DNA from: Novosphingobium chloroacetimidivorans
GTDB lineage: Bacteria; Pseudomonadota; Alphaproteobacteria; Sphingomonadales; Sphingomonadaceae
DNA: 64,000 bases
Assembly: GCF_014204535.1 (NCBI RefSeq)
Contig: NZ_JACHLR010000003.1
Coordinates: 248,001 to 312,000, forward strand
Direction of reading: 5' to 3'
A program made the position numbers and the translations under genes. The stretch's first letter is position 1, and each line of letters opens with the position of its first letter. The notes beneath the pieces are model-generated. The model searched no databases, was not told the DNA's origin, and saw only the letters and a program-made list of their open reading frames with translations. This document shows positions 8,620 through 16,479 of this stretch, piece after piece.

Positions 8620-9581
8620 CAGGCGCGTCCTTGTTCGCGAGTGGTGGCGAGGTGATCCCCGACGTCGCATGTATGCGGCAGCACGTCCTCGCCGGCAGGT
8701 CCCTGCTCGTCGACGTGACCGGTCGGTTCGGGATGGATGATGATCTCGGTGTCCGGGAACTCTGCCCGGAGCCGTGCCTCCATGTCGTCCATGACGATGT
8801 GGACGTCGCGCAAGGTCATCTCGGGATCGACCCAGACGTGGAACTGCACGAAGTCCTGGTTGCCCGAGGTACGCGTGCGCAAGTCGTGCACGCCGGTGAT
8901 GTCGGGGTTGCGCGCCAGCACGGCAAGGAACCGCTCCTTCTTCTCGGGCGCCCACTCGTGATCCATCAACTGGTCGAGCGCCGCTTGGGAGGCCGTCCAC
9001 GCGCTCCAGCCCAGCCAGCCGGCGATCAGCAGGCCGAACAGCGGGTCGGCGGCGGGGATGCCGGCAAGCTGGTCGATCGCCAGCGCCGCGATCACCGCCA
9101 GGTTGAGCAGCAGGTCTGAGCTGTAGTGGACGCTGTCGGTCTGGATCGCGAGGCTGCCGGTCCGCCGCACGACGTGGCGCTGCCAGGCCAGCAGCGCCAG
9201 GGTGACGGCGATCGCCGCGAGCGACACGCCGATGCCCTCCGCCGCCGCCTGCGTGCGCCCGCCCTCGACAAGCTGCTCGATCGCGCGCGCGGCGATGCCC
9301 AGCGCCGAGATCGAGATCAGCACGATCTGGAACAACGCCGCGATCGCCTCGGCCTTGCCGTGGCCGAAGCGGTGCTTGTCGTCCGCGGGCATCGCCGCGA
9401 TCCACACGCCTGCCAGCGTCGCGCAACTGGCGACGAGGTCGAGCGCAGTATCCGCGAGACTACCCAGCATCGCCGTCGAACCCGTCGACCACGCCGCCCA
9501 GCCTTTCAGCCCCAGCAGCAGCAAGGCGGCGGCAATGCTCGCGAACGCGGCGCTGCGGTTGAGAGTGGCGCTGCCGCTCAC
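8619..9581 (-). CDS. Cation diffusion facilitator (FieF/ZitB-like metal exporter)
   Basis: Inner-membrane divalent metal/proton antiporter of the CDF family. From GTG at 9581 it is 320 residues, close to the usual 300. Visible are six hydrophobic segments, the metal-site pattern SLADTALDLVAS in TM2, HRFGHGKAEAIAAL after TM3, VHYSSDLLLN in TM5, and a C-terminal cytoplasmic domain (QDFVQFHVWVDPEMTLRDVH). The GTG lies 11 bp beyond the pdxH stop. Its ribosome binding site is weak, so translation may be coupled to pdxH. Longer in-frame versions overlapping pdxH are Arg-rich and rejected. The likely metal is Zn or Fe, but this cannot be fixed from sequence. Confidence 0.88.
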   Translation of the reverse strand: MSGSATLNRSAAFASIAAALLLLGLKGWAAWSTGSTAMLGSLADTALDLVASCATLAGVWIAAMPADDKHRFGHGKAEAIAALFQIVLISISALGIAARAIEQLVEGGRTQAAAEGIGVSLAAIAVTLALLAWQRHVVRRTGSLAIQTDSVHYSSDLLLNLAVIAALAIDQLAGIPAADPLFGLLIAGWLGWSAWTASQAALDQLMDHEWAPEKKERFLAVLARNPDITGVHDLRTRTSGNQDFVQFHVWVDPEMTLRDVHIVMDDMEARLRAEFPDTEIIIHPEPTGHVDEQGPAGEDVLPHTCDVGDHLATTREQGRA

Positions 9582-9591
9582 TGCCAGGGAC

Positions 9592-10245
9592 TCATGGATA
9601 CAGCAGCGTGCTCGACCAGCCGCCGCCCTCACCGTCGTTCGCGGCCGTGAACAGCCGGCGCTCATGCAGGCGGTTGGGGCGATCGATCCAGAACTCGATC
9701 GCGCGCGGGCGAAGCCGGAACCCGGTCCAGTGCGGCGGCCGCGCGATCTCGCCCTCGCCGAAGCGAGCCTCGACCTCCTGGAAGCGGGCAACGAACGTCT
9801 CGCGCGAATCCAGCGGCGCCGACTGATCGGACGCCACCGCACCCAGCTGCGAATCGCGGGCGCGTGAGTGGAAATAGTCGTCCGCCATCGCGGGATCGAC
9901 TTCGCTCACCGGGCCTTCGATGCGGATCTGGCGGCGCAGGCTCTTCCAGTGGAACAGCAGCGCGGCGTTGGGATTGGCCAGCAGCTCGCCGCCCTTGCGG
10001 CTGTGCGCGTTGGTGTAGAACACGAAGCCGTCGGGTCCATGGCCTTTCAGCAGCACCATGCGCACCGACGGCAGTCCGTCCGGCGTCGCGGTGGCGAGGG
10101 CGACCGCGTTGGAATCGTTGACTTCGCTCGCCCGCGCCTCGGCATACCATGCGTCGAACAGGGCGAGCGGATCGCGCGCGGGGATCACGTCGTGGGTTCG
10201 GTCCAGGTCCATCTCGGCCTCAATGCTTACGGTGTCGCGAGACAT
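9592..10245 (-). CDS. pdxH: Pyridoxamine 5'-phosphate oxidase
   Basis: FMN-dependent oxidation of pyridoxine or pyridoxamine 5'-phosphate to pyridoxal phosphate. From ATG at 10245 it is 217 residues (E. coli PdxH is 218). Recognisable blocks are PSVRMVLLKGHGPDGFVFYT, NPNAALLFHWKSLRRQIRIE, DYFHSRARDSQLGAVASDQS and the C-terminal RPPHWTGFRLRPRAIEFW and RLHERRLF. It is first gene of a minus-strand operon with the metal exporter and PhzF-family gene, and diverges from the DnaJ-type gene across a 93-bp gap. Confidence 0.96.
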   Translation of the reverse strand: MSRDTVSIEAEMDLDRTHDVIPARDPLALFDAWYAEARASEVNDSNAVALATATPDGLPSVRMVLLKGHGPDGFVFYTNAHSRKGGELLANPNAALLFHWKSLRRQIRIEGPVSEVDPAMADDYFHSRARDSQLGAVASDQSAPLDSRETFVARFQEVEARFGEGEIARPPHWTGFRLRPRAIEFWIDRPNRLHERRLFTAANDGEGGGWSSTLLYP

Positions 10246-10298
10246 AACCCGCGTGTGCCCGATCGGTAACGCCTGTGATCGAAGGTGCAAAGCCGCCG

Positions 10299-10330
10299 CT
10301 TGCCGGAAGGCGCGCGCAATCCTAGCTATG
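10299..10330 (+). promoter_or_regulatory. Candidate sigma-32 promoter of the DnaJ-type gene
   Basis: CTTG at 10299-10302, then 18 bp, then CCTAGCTATG at 10321-10330. The alphaproteobacterial heat-shock consensus is CTTG-N17-18-CYTATNTNNG; only one fixed position differs (G for T). Initiation at the usual distance would leave only a few bases before the ATG at 10339, so the message would be nearly leaderless. Confidence 0.45.
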
Positions 10331-10338
10331 TCGCCGAT

Positions 10339-11295
10339 ATGGCAGCTGATCCTTACTCCACTCTAGGTGTGTCCCGCGGCGCTGGCGAAAAGGAGATCAA
10401 GTCCGCTTATCGCAAGCTGGCCAAGGAACTCCACCCCGACGCCAACAAGGACAATCCCAAGGCGTCCGAGCGCTTCAGCGAAGTGACCTCGGCTTACGAT
10501 CTGCTGTCCGACAAGGACAAGCGCGCCCGCTTCGATCGGGGCGAGATCGACGCGGACGGCAACCCGATGGGCTTTGGCGGCATGGGCGGCGGCGGCTTCG
10601 GCGGCGGCGCGCATCGCGGCTTTGGCGGTGGCGGCGGGGGCTTCGAGGGATTCTCCAGCGAAGGCATAGACCTGGGCGACCTGTTCGGGGACATGTTCGG
10701 CGGCCGGGCCGGCGCGCGAGGCGGTGGCATGGGGGGCGATCCGTTCGGGGCCCGCCAGCAGCGGCGCACTGCGCCGAAGGGCGCGAACGTCTCGTACCGG
10801 CTCTCGGTGTCGCTGCCCGATGCCGCGAACCTCTCGCCCCAGCGGATCACGCTGGGCGATGGCAAGACGATCGACCTGAAGCTGCCCGCCGGCGTCGAGG
10901 ACGGCACCCAGATGCGCCTCGCCGGCAAGGGCGAGCCCGGCATGGGCGGGGCCGGCGATGCGATCGTCACCATCCAGATCCAGCCGCACCCCTGCTTCAA
11001 GCGCGACGGCGACGATGTGCGGCTCGATCTCCCGGTCACGCTGGACGAGGCGGTGAACGGCGCGAAGGTGCGTGCGCCGACGGTGAGCGGCGCGGTGATG
11101 CTCTCGGTGCCGCCGGGGAGCTCGTCGGGCAAAGTGCTGCGGCTGAAGGGCCGCGGCTTCACCCGCAAGGACGGCACGCGCGGCGACCAGCTGGTGACGC
11201 TGGAGATCGTGCTGCCCGAAGGCGACGCGGACCTCGCCCAGCGGCTCGAAGGCTGGCGCGACACGCGCGACGTGCGCGGGAAGCTCGGCGTTTGA
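10339..11295 (+). CDS. DnaJ-type co-chaperone (CbpA-like, no zinc finger)
   Basis: Class B J-domain protein that stimulates the Hsp70 ATPase. It has 318 residues: J domain at 1-70 with DPYSTLGVSRGA and the essential HPD in KELHPDANKDN, a long Gly/Phe-rich linker (about 80-145), then the two beta-sandwich substrate-binding domains (TLGDGKTIDLKLPAGVEDGT, RDGDDVRLDLPVTLDEAVNG, VPPGSSSGKVLRLKGRGFTR). The four CxxCxGxG zinc repeats of true DnaJ are absent. Length and order match CbpA or DnaJ-like proteins that precede brkB and fabI in sphingomonads. It is the first gene of a plus-strand operon and probably heat inducible. Confidence 0.92.
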   Translation: MAADPYSTLGVSRGAGEKEIKSAYRKLAKELHPDANKDNPKASERFSEVTSAYDLLSDKDKRARFDRGEIDADGNPMGFGGMGGGGFGGGAHRGFGGGGGGFEGFSSEGIDLGDLFGDMFGGRAGARGGGMGGDPFGARQQRRTAPKGANVSYRLSVSLPDAANLSPQRITLGDGKTIDLKLPAGVEDGTQMRLAGKGEPGMGGAGDAIVTIQIQPHPCFKRDGDDVRLDLPVTLDEAVNGAKVRAPTVSGAVMLSVPPGSSSGKVLRLKGRGFTRKDGTRGDQLVTLEIVLPEGDADLAQRLEGWRDTRDVRGKLGV

Positions 11296-11315
11296 GCGCG
11301 CGCGGAGCGCTCAAA
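11291..11315 (+). terminator. Hairpin spanning the DnaJ-type gene stop codon
   Basis: Perfect 9-bp inverted repeat, TTTGAGCGC (11291-11299) and GCGCTCAAA (11307-11315), with a 7-base loop. The stop codon of the co-chaperone is inside the left arm and the brkB GTG start is five bases past the right arm. There is no U-tract, so it is more likely an mRNA-processing or translation-tuning hairpin than a full terminator. Confidence 0.45.
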
Positions 11316-11320
11316 CGCGC

Positions 11321-12307
11321 GTGACCCAGGCCAGCCCCGCCCCATCCAAGTCCGCGCTGACGCCAGAGGCCCGGCGAGAGGACGCGCAACGCCGCAAGTC
11401 CGGCTTGCAGGCGCGCATCCGCGAAAAGACCGGGCCCGGCTCCAGCTTTTTCAACGTCACCTGGCGGGTGATCAGCGGGACCTACCAGGACGGCTTCATC
11501 CATGCCGGCAATCTCGCCTACATGACGATGCTGGCGCTGTTCCCGTTCTTCATCGTCGTGGCGGCGGTCTTCTCGCTCATCGGCGAGCAGACCCAGCTCG
11601 ACGCTTCGATCGATTCGCTGCTGGCGGCCTTGCCCGCGCGCGTCGCCGAAGTGCTGGCGCCGGTCGCGCACAACACCGCGGCGGCGCGCCAGGGCTGGCT
11701 ATTGTGGGTGGGCGGCCTGTTCGGCATCTGGACCGCCGCCAGCCTGATCGAGACGATCCGCGACATCCTCCACCGCGCTTACGGCACGCAGCCCACGCAT
11801 GCCTTCTGGCGCTATCGCCTGACATCGACCGGCATCATCCTCGCCGCGGTGCTGGTGCTGCTGGTGGCCCTGTCGGGGCAGGTCATGATCGCCTCGATCC
11901 AGGAGGTGATCTTCACCCTGTTTCCCCGGCTTCCCACGCCCGTCGCCACGCTGGTGTTCACCCATGGCCTCAGCGCGCTGATGCTGTACGGATCGATCTA
12001 CACGCTGTTCTACACGCTGACGCCCTCGGCCTATCAGAAGCCGATCTATCCGCGCTGGCCCGGCGCCCTGCTGGTGACCGCGTGGTGGGTGATGGTGGCG
12101 CTGGGCCTGCCACGCGTGTTGCGCACGTTCTTCAGCTACGATCTGACCTACGGCAGCCTGGCCGGGGTGATGATCGCGCTTTTCTTTTTCTGGCTGGTCG
12201 GACTAGGGATGGTCATGGGAGCCGAGCTGAACGCGGCGCTGACGCAAACGCCCGAGGAACGGGCGCTGAGCGGCAAGACGAATACGACACGGGAAGATAT
12301 TGAATGA
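11321..12307 (+). CDS. YihY/BrkB family inner-membrane protein
   Basis: Polytopic membrane protein of the YihY/BrkB (formerly 'ribonuclease BN') family, function unsettled. 328 residues from GTG at 11321: an Arg/Lys-rich cytoplasmic N-terminus of about 45 residues, then six hydrophobic segments. Family motifs are DGFIHAGNLAYMTMLALFPF, LWVGGLFGIWTAASLIETIR, AYGTQPTHAFWRYRLTSTGI, and YPRWPGALLVTAWWVMVALG. Its stop overlaps the fabI start as ATGA, so the two are translationally coupled. The GTG start is used because no ATG exists before the conserved region. Confidence 0.88.
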   Translation: MTQASPAPSKSALTPEARREDAQRRKSGLQARIREKTGPGSSFFNVTWRVISGTYQDGFIHAGNLAYMTMLALFPFFIVVAAVFSLIGEQTQLDASIDSLLAALPARVAEVLAPVAHNTAAARQGWLLWVGGLFGIWTAASLIETIRDILHRAYGTQPTHAFWRYRLTSTGIILAAVLVLLVALSGQVMIASIQEVIFTLFPRLPTPVATLVFTHGLSALMLYGSIYTLFYTLTPSAYQKPIYPRWPGALLVTAWWVMVALGLPRVLRTFFSYDLTYGSLAGVMIALFFFWLVGLGMVMGAELNAALTQTPEERALSGKTNTTREDIE

Positions 12308-13107
12308 CAGGTCTGATGCAGGGGAAGCGCGGTCTCATCATGGGTCTGGCGAACGACAAGTCGCTGGCCTGGGGCATCGCGAAGAAGCTGGCCGAGCATG
12401 GCGCCGAGCTGGCCTTCTCCTACCAGGGCGAGGCGCTCGCCAAGCGCGTGAAGCCGCTGGCCGAAAGCCTGGGCAGCGACTTCCTGCTGGAATGCGACGT
12501 CTCGAACATGGACGCGCTCGACACCGCGTTCGACACGCTCAAGGCGCGCTGGGAGACGATCGACTTCGTCGTCCACGCGATCGGCTTTTCCGACAAGAAC
12601 GAGCTTCGCGGGCTCTATGTCGACACGAGCCTCGACAACTTCCTGATGACCATGAACATCTCCGCCTACAGCCTGGTCGCGGTGACCAAGCGCGCGGCCG
12701 AGATGATGCCCGACGGCGGCTCCATCCTGACGCTGACGTATTACGGCGCCGAAAAGGTGGTGCCGCACTACAACGTGATGGGCGTGGCCAAGGCGGCACT
12801 GGAGACTTCGGTCCAGTACCTCGCCAACGATCTGGGCCCGCGCAACATCCGGGTGAACGCGATCTCGGCGGGGCCGATCAAGACCCTGGCCGCCAGCGGC
12901 ATCGGCGACTTCCGCTACATCCTGAAGTGGAACGAGCTGAACGCGCCGCTGCGCCGCAACGTGACGATCGAGGACGTGGGCGGCAGCGGGCTCTACTTCC
13001 TGTCGGACCTGGCTTCGGGCGTAACCGGAGAGGTGCACCACGTCGATGCAGGCTATCACGTCGTCGGCATGAAGCAGGAAGACGCGCCCGATATCGCGCT
13101 GAGTTGA
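12304..13107 (+). CDS. fabI: Enoyl-[acyl-carrier-protein] reductase (NADH), FabI
   Basis: Final reduction step of type II fatty acid synthesis. 267 residues, short-chain dehydrogenase fold. The N-terminal nucleotide-binding motif is GLANDKSLAWGIAKKLAEHG, as in FabI. The catalytic cluster reads YYGAEKVVPHYNVMGVAK, with both tyrosines and the lysine at the FabI spacing, followed by LGPRNIRVNAISAGPIKTLA. It is the third gene of the co-chaperone operon, four-base overlap with brkB. FabI is the target of triclosan and diazaborines; no obvious resistance substitution can be claimed by eye. Confidence 0.96.
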   Translation: MTGLMQGKRGLIMGLANDKSLAWGIAKKLAEHGAELAFSYQGEALAKRVKPLAESLGSDFLLECDVSNMDALDTAFDTLKARWETIDFVVHAIGFSDKNELRGLYVDTSLDNFLMTMNISAYSLVAVTKRAAEMMPDGGSILTLTYYGAEKVVPHYNVMGVAKAALETSVQYLANDLGPRNIRVNAISAGPIKTLAASGIGDFRYILKWNELNAPLRRNVTIEDVGGSGLYFLSDLASGVTGEVHHVDAGYHVVGMKQEDAPDIALS

Positions 13108-13148
13108 GGGGCCAGGCGCGTCTCAGGTCCGCGGCAAGCTACTCCTAA

Positions 13149-13225
13149 CCACCCCAACTACGTCTCACCAACCCAACTTCGTCATTCCCGCGAAGGCGGG
13201 AATGACGAAGTTAAGAGTTGGGTGG
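13149..13225. repeat. Palindromic repeat A2 (single-hairpin variant)
   Basis: Core AACTTCGTCATTCCCG, spacer CGAAGG, then CGGGAATGACGAAGTT (13175-13212). Weaker complementarity extends to ACCACCCCAACT on the left and AGTTGGGTGG on the right. Unlike most family A members it is one long hairpin rather than two arms with a loop. It separates convergent fabI and the secreted-protein gene. Confidence 0.8.
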
Positions 13226-13236
13226 CGTGTCGCGAC

Positions 13237-13794
13237 TCACGGCGCTTTCGTCGTCCCCTGCGCCGCCGCGTCCTGGGCCTTTCGGCGTGCTTCGTAGGCG
13301 CGCTCCTCGACCTCGACACTGGCCTGTTCATCGGCGGCGGTGGCATCGATCGTCGAAAGACGCTTCTCGCGCTCCTTCTGGATCAGTTCGCCGAACTTCA
13401 CGTCGGTGCCGTTGGCGCGTTCGGCCCGCGCGCGCTGGATCATCGCCTGGGTGCAGCCGGTGAACCCGCCCGCGCCGACCGGCGAGCAGCTGTCGGTGCC
13501 GAAGCGACCCACCGTCTCGTAAGCCATGACCTTGTTGCTCCACGCCTCGGACGTGGGCCGATCGATGCCGCGCAGCGGCTCGGGGATGCGATAGCGCTCG
13601 CTCTCGGGCTTGCGGGCGCAGACGGTGATCTCATCGCCGGCGGAGGCGGGGCAAGGATCGTCGCCATAGACGATGACCTGATTGACCCGCTCGTTGCCGT
13701 TCGAGGCGTCGCTGGACGAGCCTTGCGCCAGGGCCGGCGTGGCGAAGGCCAGAACCGCGAGGGCGGAAGCGGTGGCGGTCCAGGTACGCAGCAT
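13237..13794 (-). CDS. Secreted hypothetical protein with paired-Cys GDEITVCAR motif
   Basis: Unknown function; 185 residues from ATG at 13794. Signal peptide MLRTWTATASALAVLAFATP ending ALAQ, then a conserved-looking segment with two cysteines bracketing GDEI (CPASAGDEITVCAR) followed by KPESERYRIPEPLRG, and a charged, probably helical C-terminus rich in Glu, Arg and Ala. GGAG sits nine bases before this ATG; a second ATG five codons upstream would disturb the signal peptide n-region only slightly. A protein with the same paired-Cys motif is encoded at 63275-63727. Last gene of the minus-strand run, 126 bp beyond coq7. Confidence 0.75.
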   Translation of the reverse strand: MLRTWTATASALAVLAFATPALAQGSSSDASNGNERVNQVIVYGDDPCPASAGDEITVCARKPESERYRIPEPLRGIDRPTSEAWSNKVMAYETVGRFGTDSCSPVGAGGFTGCTQAMIQRARAERANGTDVKFGELIQKEREKRLSTIDATAADEQASVEVEERAYEARRKAQDAAAQGTTKAP

Positions 13795-13920
13795 AGCATC
13801 GAGCTCCATCAGGCCATCCCTCTCGCCGAGGGCACCGTGCCGACCATATAGGGCCGGCGCCTATTGAATGATAGCTGAAGGCGCTGCGTTTGGTTCCCGC
13901 ACGATCTTCGAAGTCGCAGG

Positions 13921-14445
13921 TCAGATGCGCTCGGACAGCCGGATGGCGAGCCGACAACCCAGCCGGATCGCGCCGGACAGCAGCGGATAGGCGGGCGCCT
14001 TTTCCGCGCCGCCGGCAATGGCGGCGTCATGATGCTCGCGCTCGTCGTCGCGGAACTTGGCGATATGCGCGGAGAGTTCCGGATCCTCGTCGCCCAGGTC
14101 ATCGAGTTGCTGGCTGTAGTGCCGCTCGATCTCGGTCTCGACCGCGGCGGTGCATGCCATCGCCGCCTCTGGTCCGAGCAGCGCCGTCGCGGCACCCAGC
14201 GCGAAGCCCGCGGCAGACCATACCGGCTGCAGCAGCGTCGGGCGCACGCCGCGCTCGGCGATCATGGCATCGAAGACCTGGCGATGCTCGGCCTCGGCCG
14301 CGGCCATTCCGGCGATCTCGCCGGCGCCGGGCGCGCGGCTGCCCATGACCGCAAGCTGCCCGGCGTAGATGCGCGTGGCGCCGTACTCGCCCGCCTGGTC
14401 GACGCGCAGCATGCGCTCTGACTTGGTCCCGGCGGGCTTGATCAT
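13921..14445 (-). CDS. coq7: Demethoxyubiquinone hydroxylase Coq7
   Basis: Di-iron monooxygenase for the penultimate step of ubiquinone synthesis, membrane associated. 174 residues from ATG at 14445. Ligand motifs are visible in order: LRVDQAGEYGATRIYAGQL, EAEHRQVFDAMI, TAAVETEIERHYSQQL and FRDDEREHHDAAI, matching the ferritin-like four-helix bundle. The final LSGAIRLGCRLAIRLSERI is the usual C-terminal membrane-binding helix. The start overlaps the dsbB stop as ATGA. Confidence 0.95.
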   Translation of the reverse strand: MIKPAGTKSERMLRVDQAGEYGATRIYAGQLAVMGSRAPGAGEIAGMAAAEAEHRQVFDAMIAERGVRPTLLQPVWSAAGFALGAATALLGPEAAMACTAAVETEIERHYSQQLDDLGDEDPELSAHIAKFRDDEREHHDAAIAGGAEKAPAYPLLSGAIRLGCRLAIRLSERI

Positions 14446-14927
14446 GCGGATTTCCTTCCACGCGCAAGCAGGAACGCGATCGCCAGCGCAGCCGCGCCGG
14501 AGAACAGGAAGTTCCAGCCTGCAAGGGATATCCCGAACAGCGACCAAGGCGCCACGTCGCAGCGGATCACAGGAGCCGCCAGGATCGCGGCGAGTGGGTC
14601 GCCGCCCTTGGCGAACGTGCCGGCGGTGCAGGCGGTGACGCCCTGCCACCAGCCATATTCGACACCGGCGTGAAAACCCCCGATCAGCCCGGCAGCAGCG
14701 ATCGCCGCCGCCGCCAGGGCTACCACCGCCCGCTTGGGCAGCGCGAAAGCCAGCAGCGCCAGGAGCAGCGCCACGAAGTGGGCATAACGCTGCCACCAGC
14801 ACATCTCGCAAGGCGGCAGCCCAAAGCCGTACTGGCTAATGTAGGCCCCCGCGAGCAAGGCCGCGGGGGTCAGCAGCGCCAGCCAGCGCGCGGCGCGGAA
14901 GGGCTCGTCAGAATTCGGCCTGGTCAC
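14442..14927 (-). CDS. dsbB: Disulfide bond formation protein B
   Basis: Inner-membrane quinone-linked reoxidant of DsbA-type oxidases. 161 residues with four membrane helices. The first redox pair is CEMC in GLPPCEMCWWQRYAHF, and the second pair is formed by the Cys in VTACTAGTF and the Cys in PVIRCDVAPW. It feeds electrons into ubiquinone, so tight coupling to coq7 (four-base overlap) is functionally sensible. The gene lies 58 bp downstream of ctpA. Confidence 0.92.
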   Translation of the reverse strand: MTRPNSDEPFRAARWLALLTPAALLAGAYISQYGFGLPPCEMCWWQRYAHFVALLLALLAFALPKRAVVALAAAAIAAAGLIGGFHAGVEYGWWQGVTACTAGTFAKGGDPLAAILAAPVIRCDVAPWSLFGISLAGWNFLFSGAAALAIAFLLARGRKSA

Positions 14928-14985
14928 CCTTCGTCACCTACACTCCCGTCCGAGCGGAAACCAGACGGATCGCTGATCCCACCGC

Positions 14986-16347
14986 TCACTTCCTGGCAGC
15001 AAGCGCGGGCCGCCCCGCCGTGCGATCCAGCGTCTGGATCGCGTAATGCAGCTGGAAGTCCTTGATGCCCTGCTTCTTCAAATCCTCGGGCGTGGCGGTG
15101 AAGCGCGGGTCGTCCTTCTTGTCGGTCTCCAGCTCCTTGTCGTCGAGCGAAGCCTCGTTGATGAGGTGGCCGCGCAAGTCTGATTCGCGCACCGCTCGCT
15201 CCGCCCGCGCCTTGGCGTCGGGATCGGACAGCTGGGGCACGCGGATGTCGGGATCGATGCCGCCCTCCTGCACCGAGTGGCCGGACGGCGTGAAATAGCG
15301 CGCCGTGGTCAGCTTGACCGCGCTCGTCTTGTCCAGCCCGATCAGCGATTGCACGCTGCCCTTGCCGAAGCTGCGCTCGCCCATGATCACCGCGCGGTGC
15401 TGGTCCTGCAGCGCGCCCGCCACGATCTCGGACGCCGAGGCGGACCCAGCGTCGATCAGCACGATCATCGGCATGCCCTTGATCGCATCGCCCCGGAACA
15501 TCGATTCGGCGCGATAGAACTGGTTCTCGCTCGCGACGCGGCCGCGCTGCGAGACGATGTCGCCCTTGTCGAGGAAGAGGTCGGACAGCGCCACCGCCTC
15601 ATCCAGCGAGCCCCCTGGATTCGAGCGCAAGTCGAGCACCAGCCCGGCGAGCTTGCCCTGCGGCGTCTTCGCGGCTTGGGCCTTGAGCGAGTTGATCGCG
15701 GTGTTCACGTCCTTGCCGACATCGCGCGAGAACTCGTTGACCGAGATCACGCCGACATCGCCCTTGAGCTCGGACGTCACCGGCTCCAGCTCGATCACGC
15801 CGCGCGTCACGGTGACGTCGAACGGCTCGTCACGGCCAGTGCGGAAGATGGTCAGGCGGATGGACGTACCCGCCGCGCCGCGCATCTTGGCCACGGCTTC
15901 GTCGAGATCGCGTTCGAAGTAGAGCGTGCCGTCGAGGTGGGTGATGAAGTCACCCGCCTTGATGCCCGCCTTCTCCGCCGGCGAGCCCTTGAACGGTGAA
16001 ACCACCTTCACCGCGCCGTCCTCCTCGACCACCGAGAGGCCGAGGCCGGTGTAGTTGCCGTCGATCATGGTCTCGATCCGCTGGAGCGAGGGCCCGTCTA
16101 GGTACGTCGAGTGGGGATCAAGGCTGGCGAGCATGCCATCGATCGCGCCCTTCAGCAGCTTGTCGTCGCTGACCTGGTCGACGTAGTTCTCTTTCACCAG
16201 TTGGTAGATCGCCAGCAGCTTGCCGAATTGCGGCCCGCTGCGCGCATCGACCGCGGCAAGGCCGGCGGTGGCGGTTGGCAGCAGCGCGACGGCGCTGACC
16301 AGCATGGAGGCGCGCAGGAAGGGGGAGAGCGTCTTGGAAAGGGGCAT
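14986..16347 (-). CDS. ctpA: Carboxyl-terminal processing protease, S41 family
   Basis: Periplasmic serine protease of the CtpA/Prc family, 453 residues. Order: signal sequence (about 1-32), N-terminal helical region, PDZ domain at about 95-180 (GLGLSVVEEDGAVKVVSPFK and EKAGIKAGDFI), then the S41 core with LAGLVLDLRSNPGGSLDEA, the nucleophile in DAGSASASEIVAGAL, and the lysine in GERSFGKGSVQS. The tail of about 60 residues is charged. It sits directly after the envC-like gene on the same strand, a widely conserved pairing; CtpA-type proteases often trim cell-wall hydrolases. Confidence 0.95.
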   Translation of the reverse strand: MPLSKTLSPFLRASMLVSAVALLPTATAGLAAVDARSGPQFGKLLAIYQLVKENYVDQVSDDKLLKGAIDGMLASLDPHSTYLDGPSLQRIETMIDGNYTGLGLSVVEEDGAVKVVSPFKGSPAEKAGIKAGDFITHLDGTLYFERDLDEAVAKMRGAAGTSIRLTIFRTGRDEPFDVTVTRGVIELEPVTSELKGDVGVISVNEFSRDVGKDVNTAINSLKAQAAKTPQGKLAGLVLDLRSNPGGSLDEAVALSDLFLDKGDIVSQRGRVASENQFYRAESMFRGDAIKGMPMIVLIDAGSASASEIVAGALQDQHRAVIMGERSFGKGSVQSLIGLDKTSAVKLTTARYFTPSGHSVQEGGIDPDIRVPQLSDPDAKARAERAVRESDLRGHLINEASLDDKELETDKKDDPRFTATPEDLKKQGIKDFQLHYAIQTLDRTAGRPALAARK

Positions 16348-16479
16348 GTGGGCCGGTGAGCCTCTTGTCGTGAATCCGGTCGGTCGAACTGGCCGCCGGT
16401 CATTTCAACATAATAGTGAATGTTCCACACGATAGCCAGTCCGTGAGCTCAGATCCTCCTCTGTACGGGGAGGATCCAG

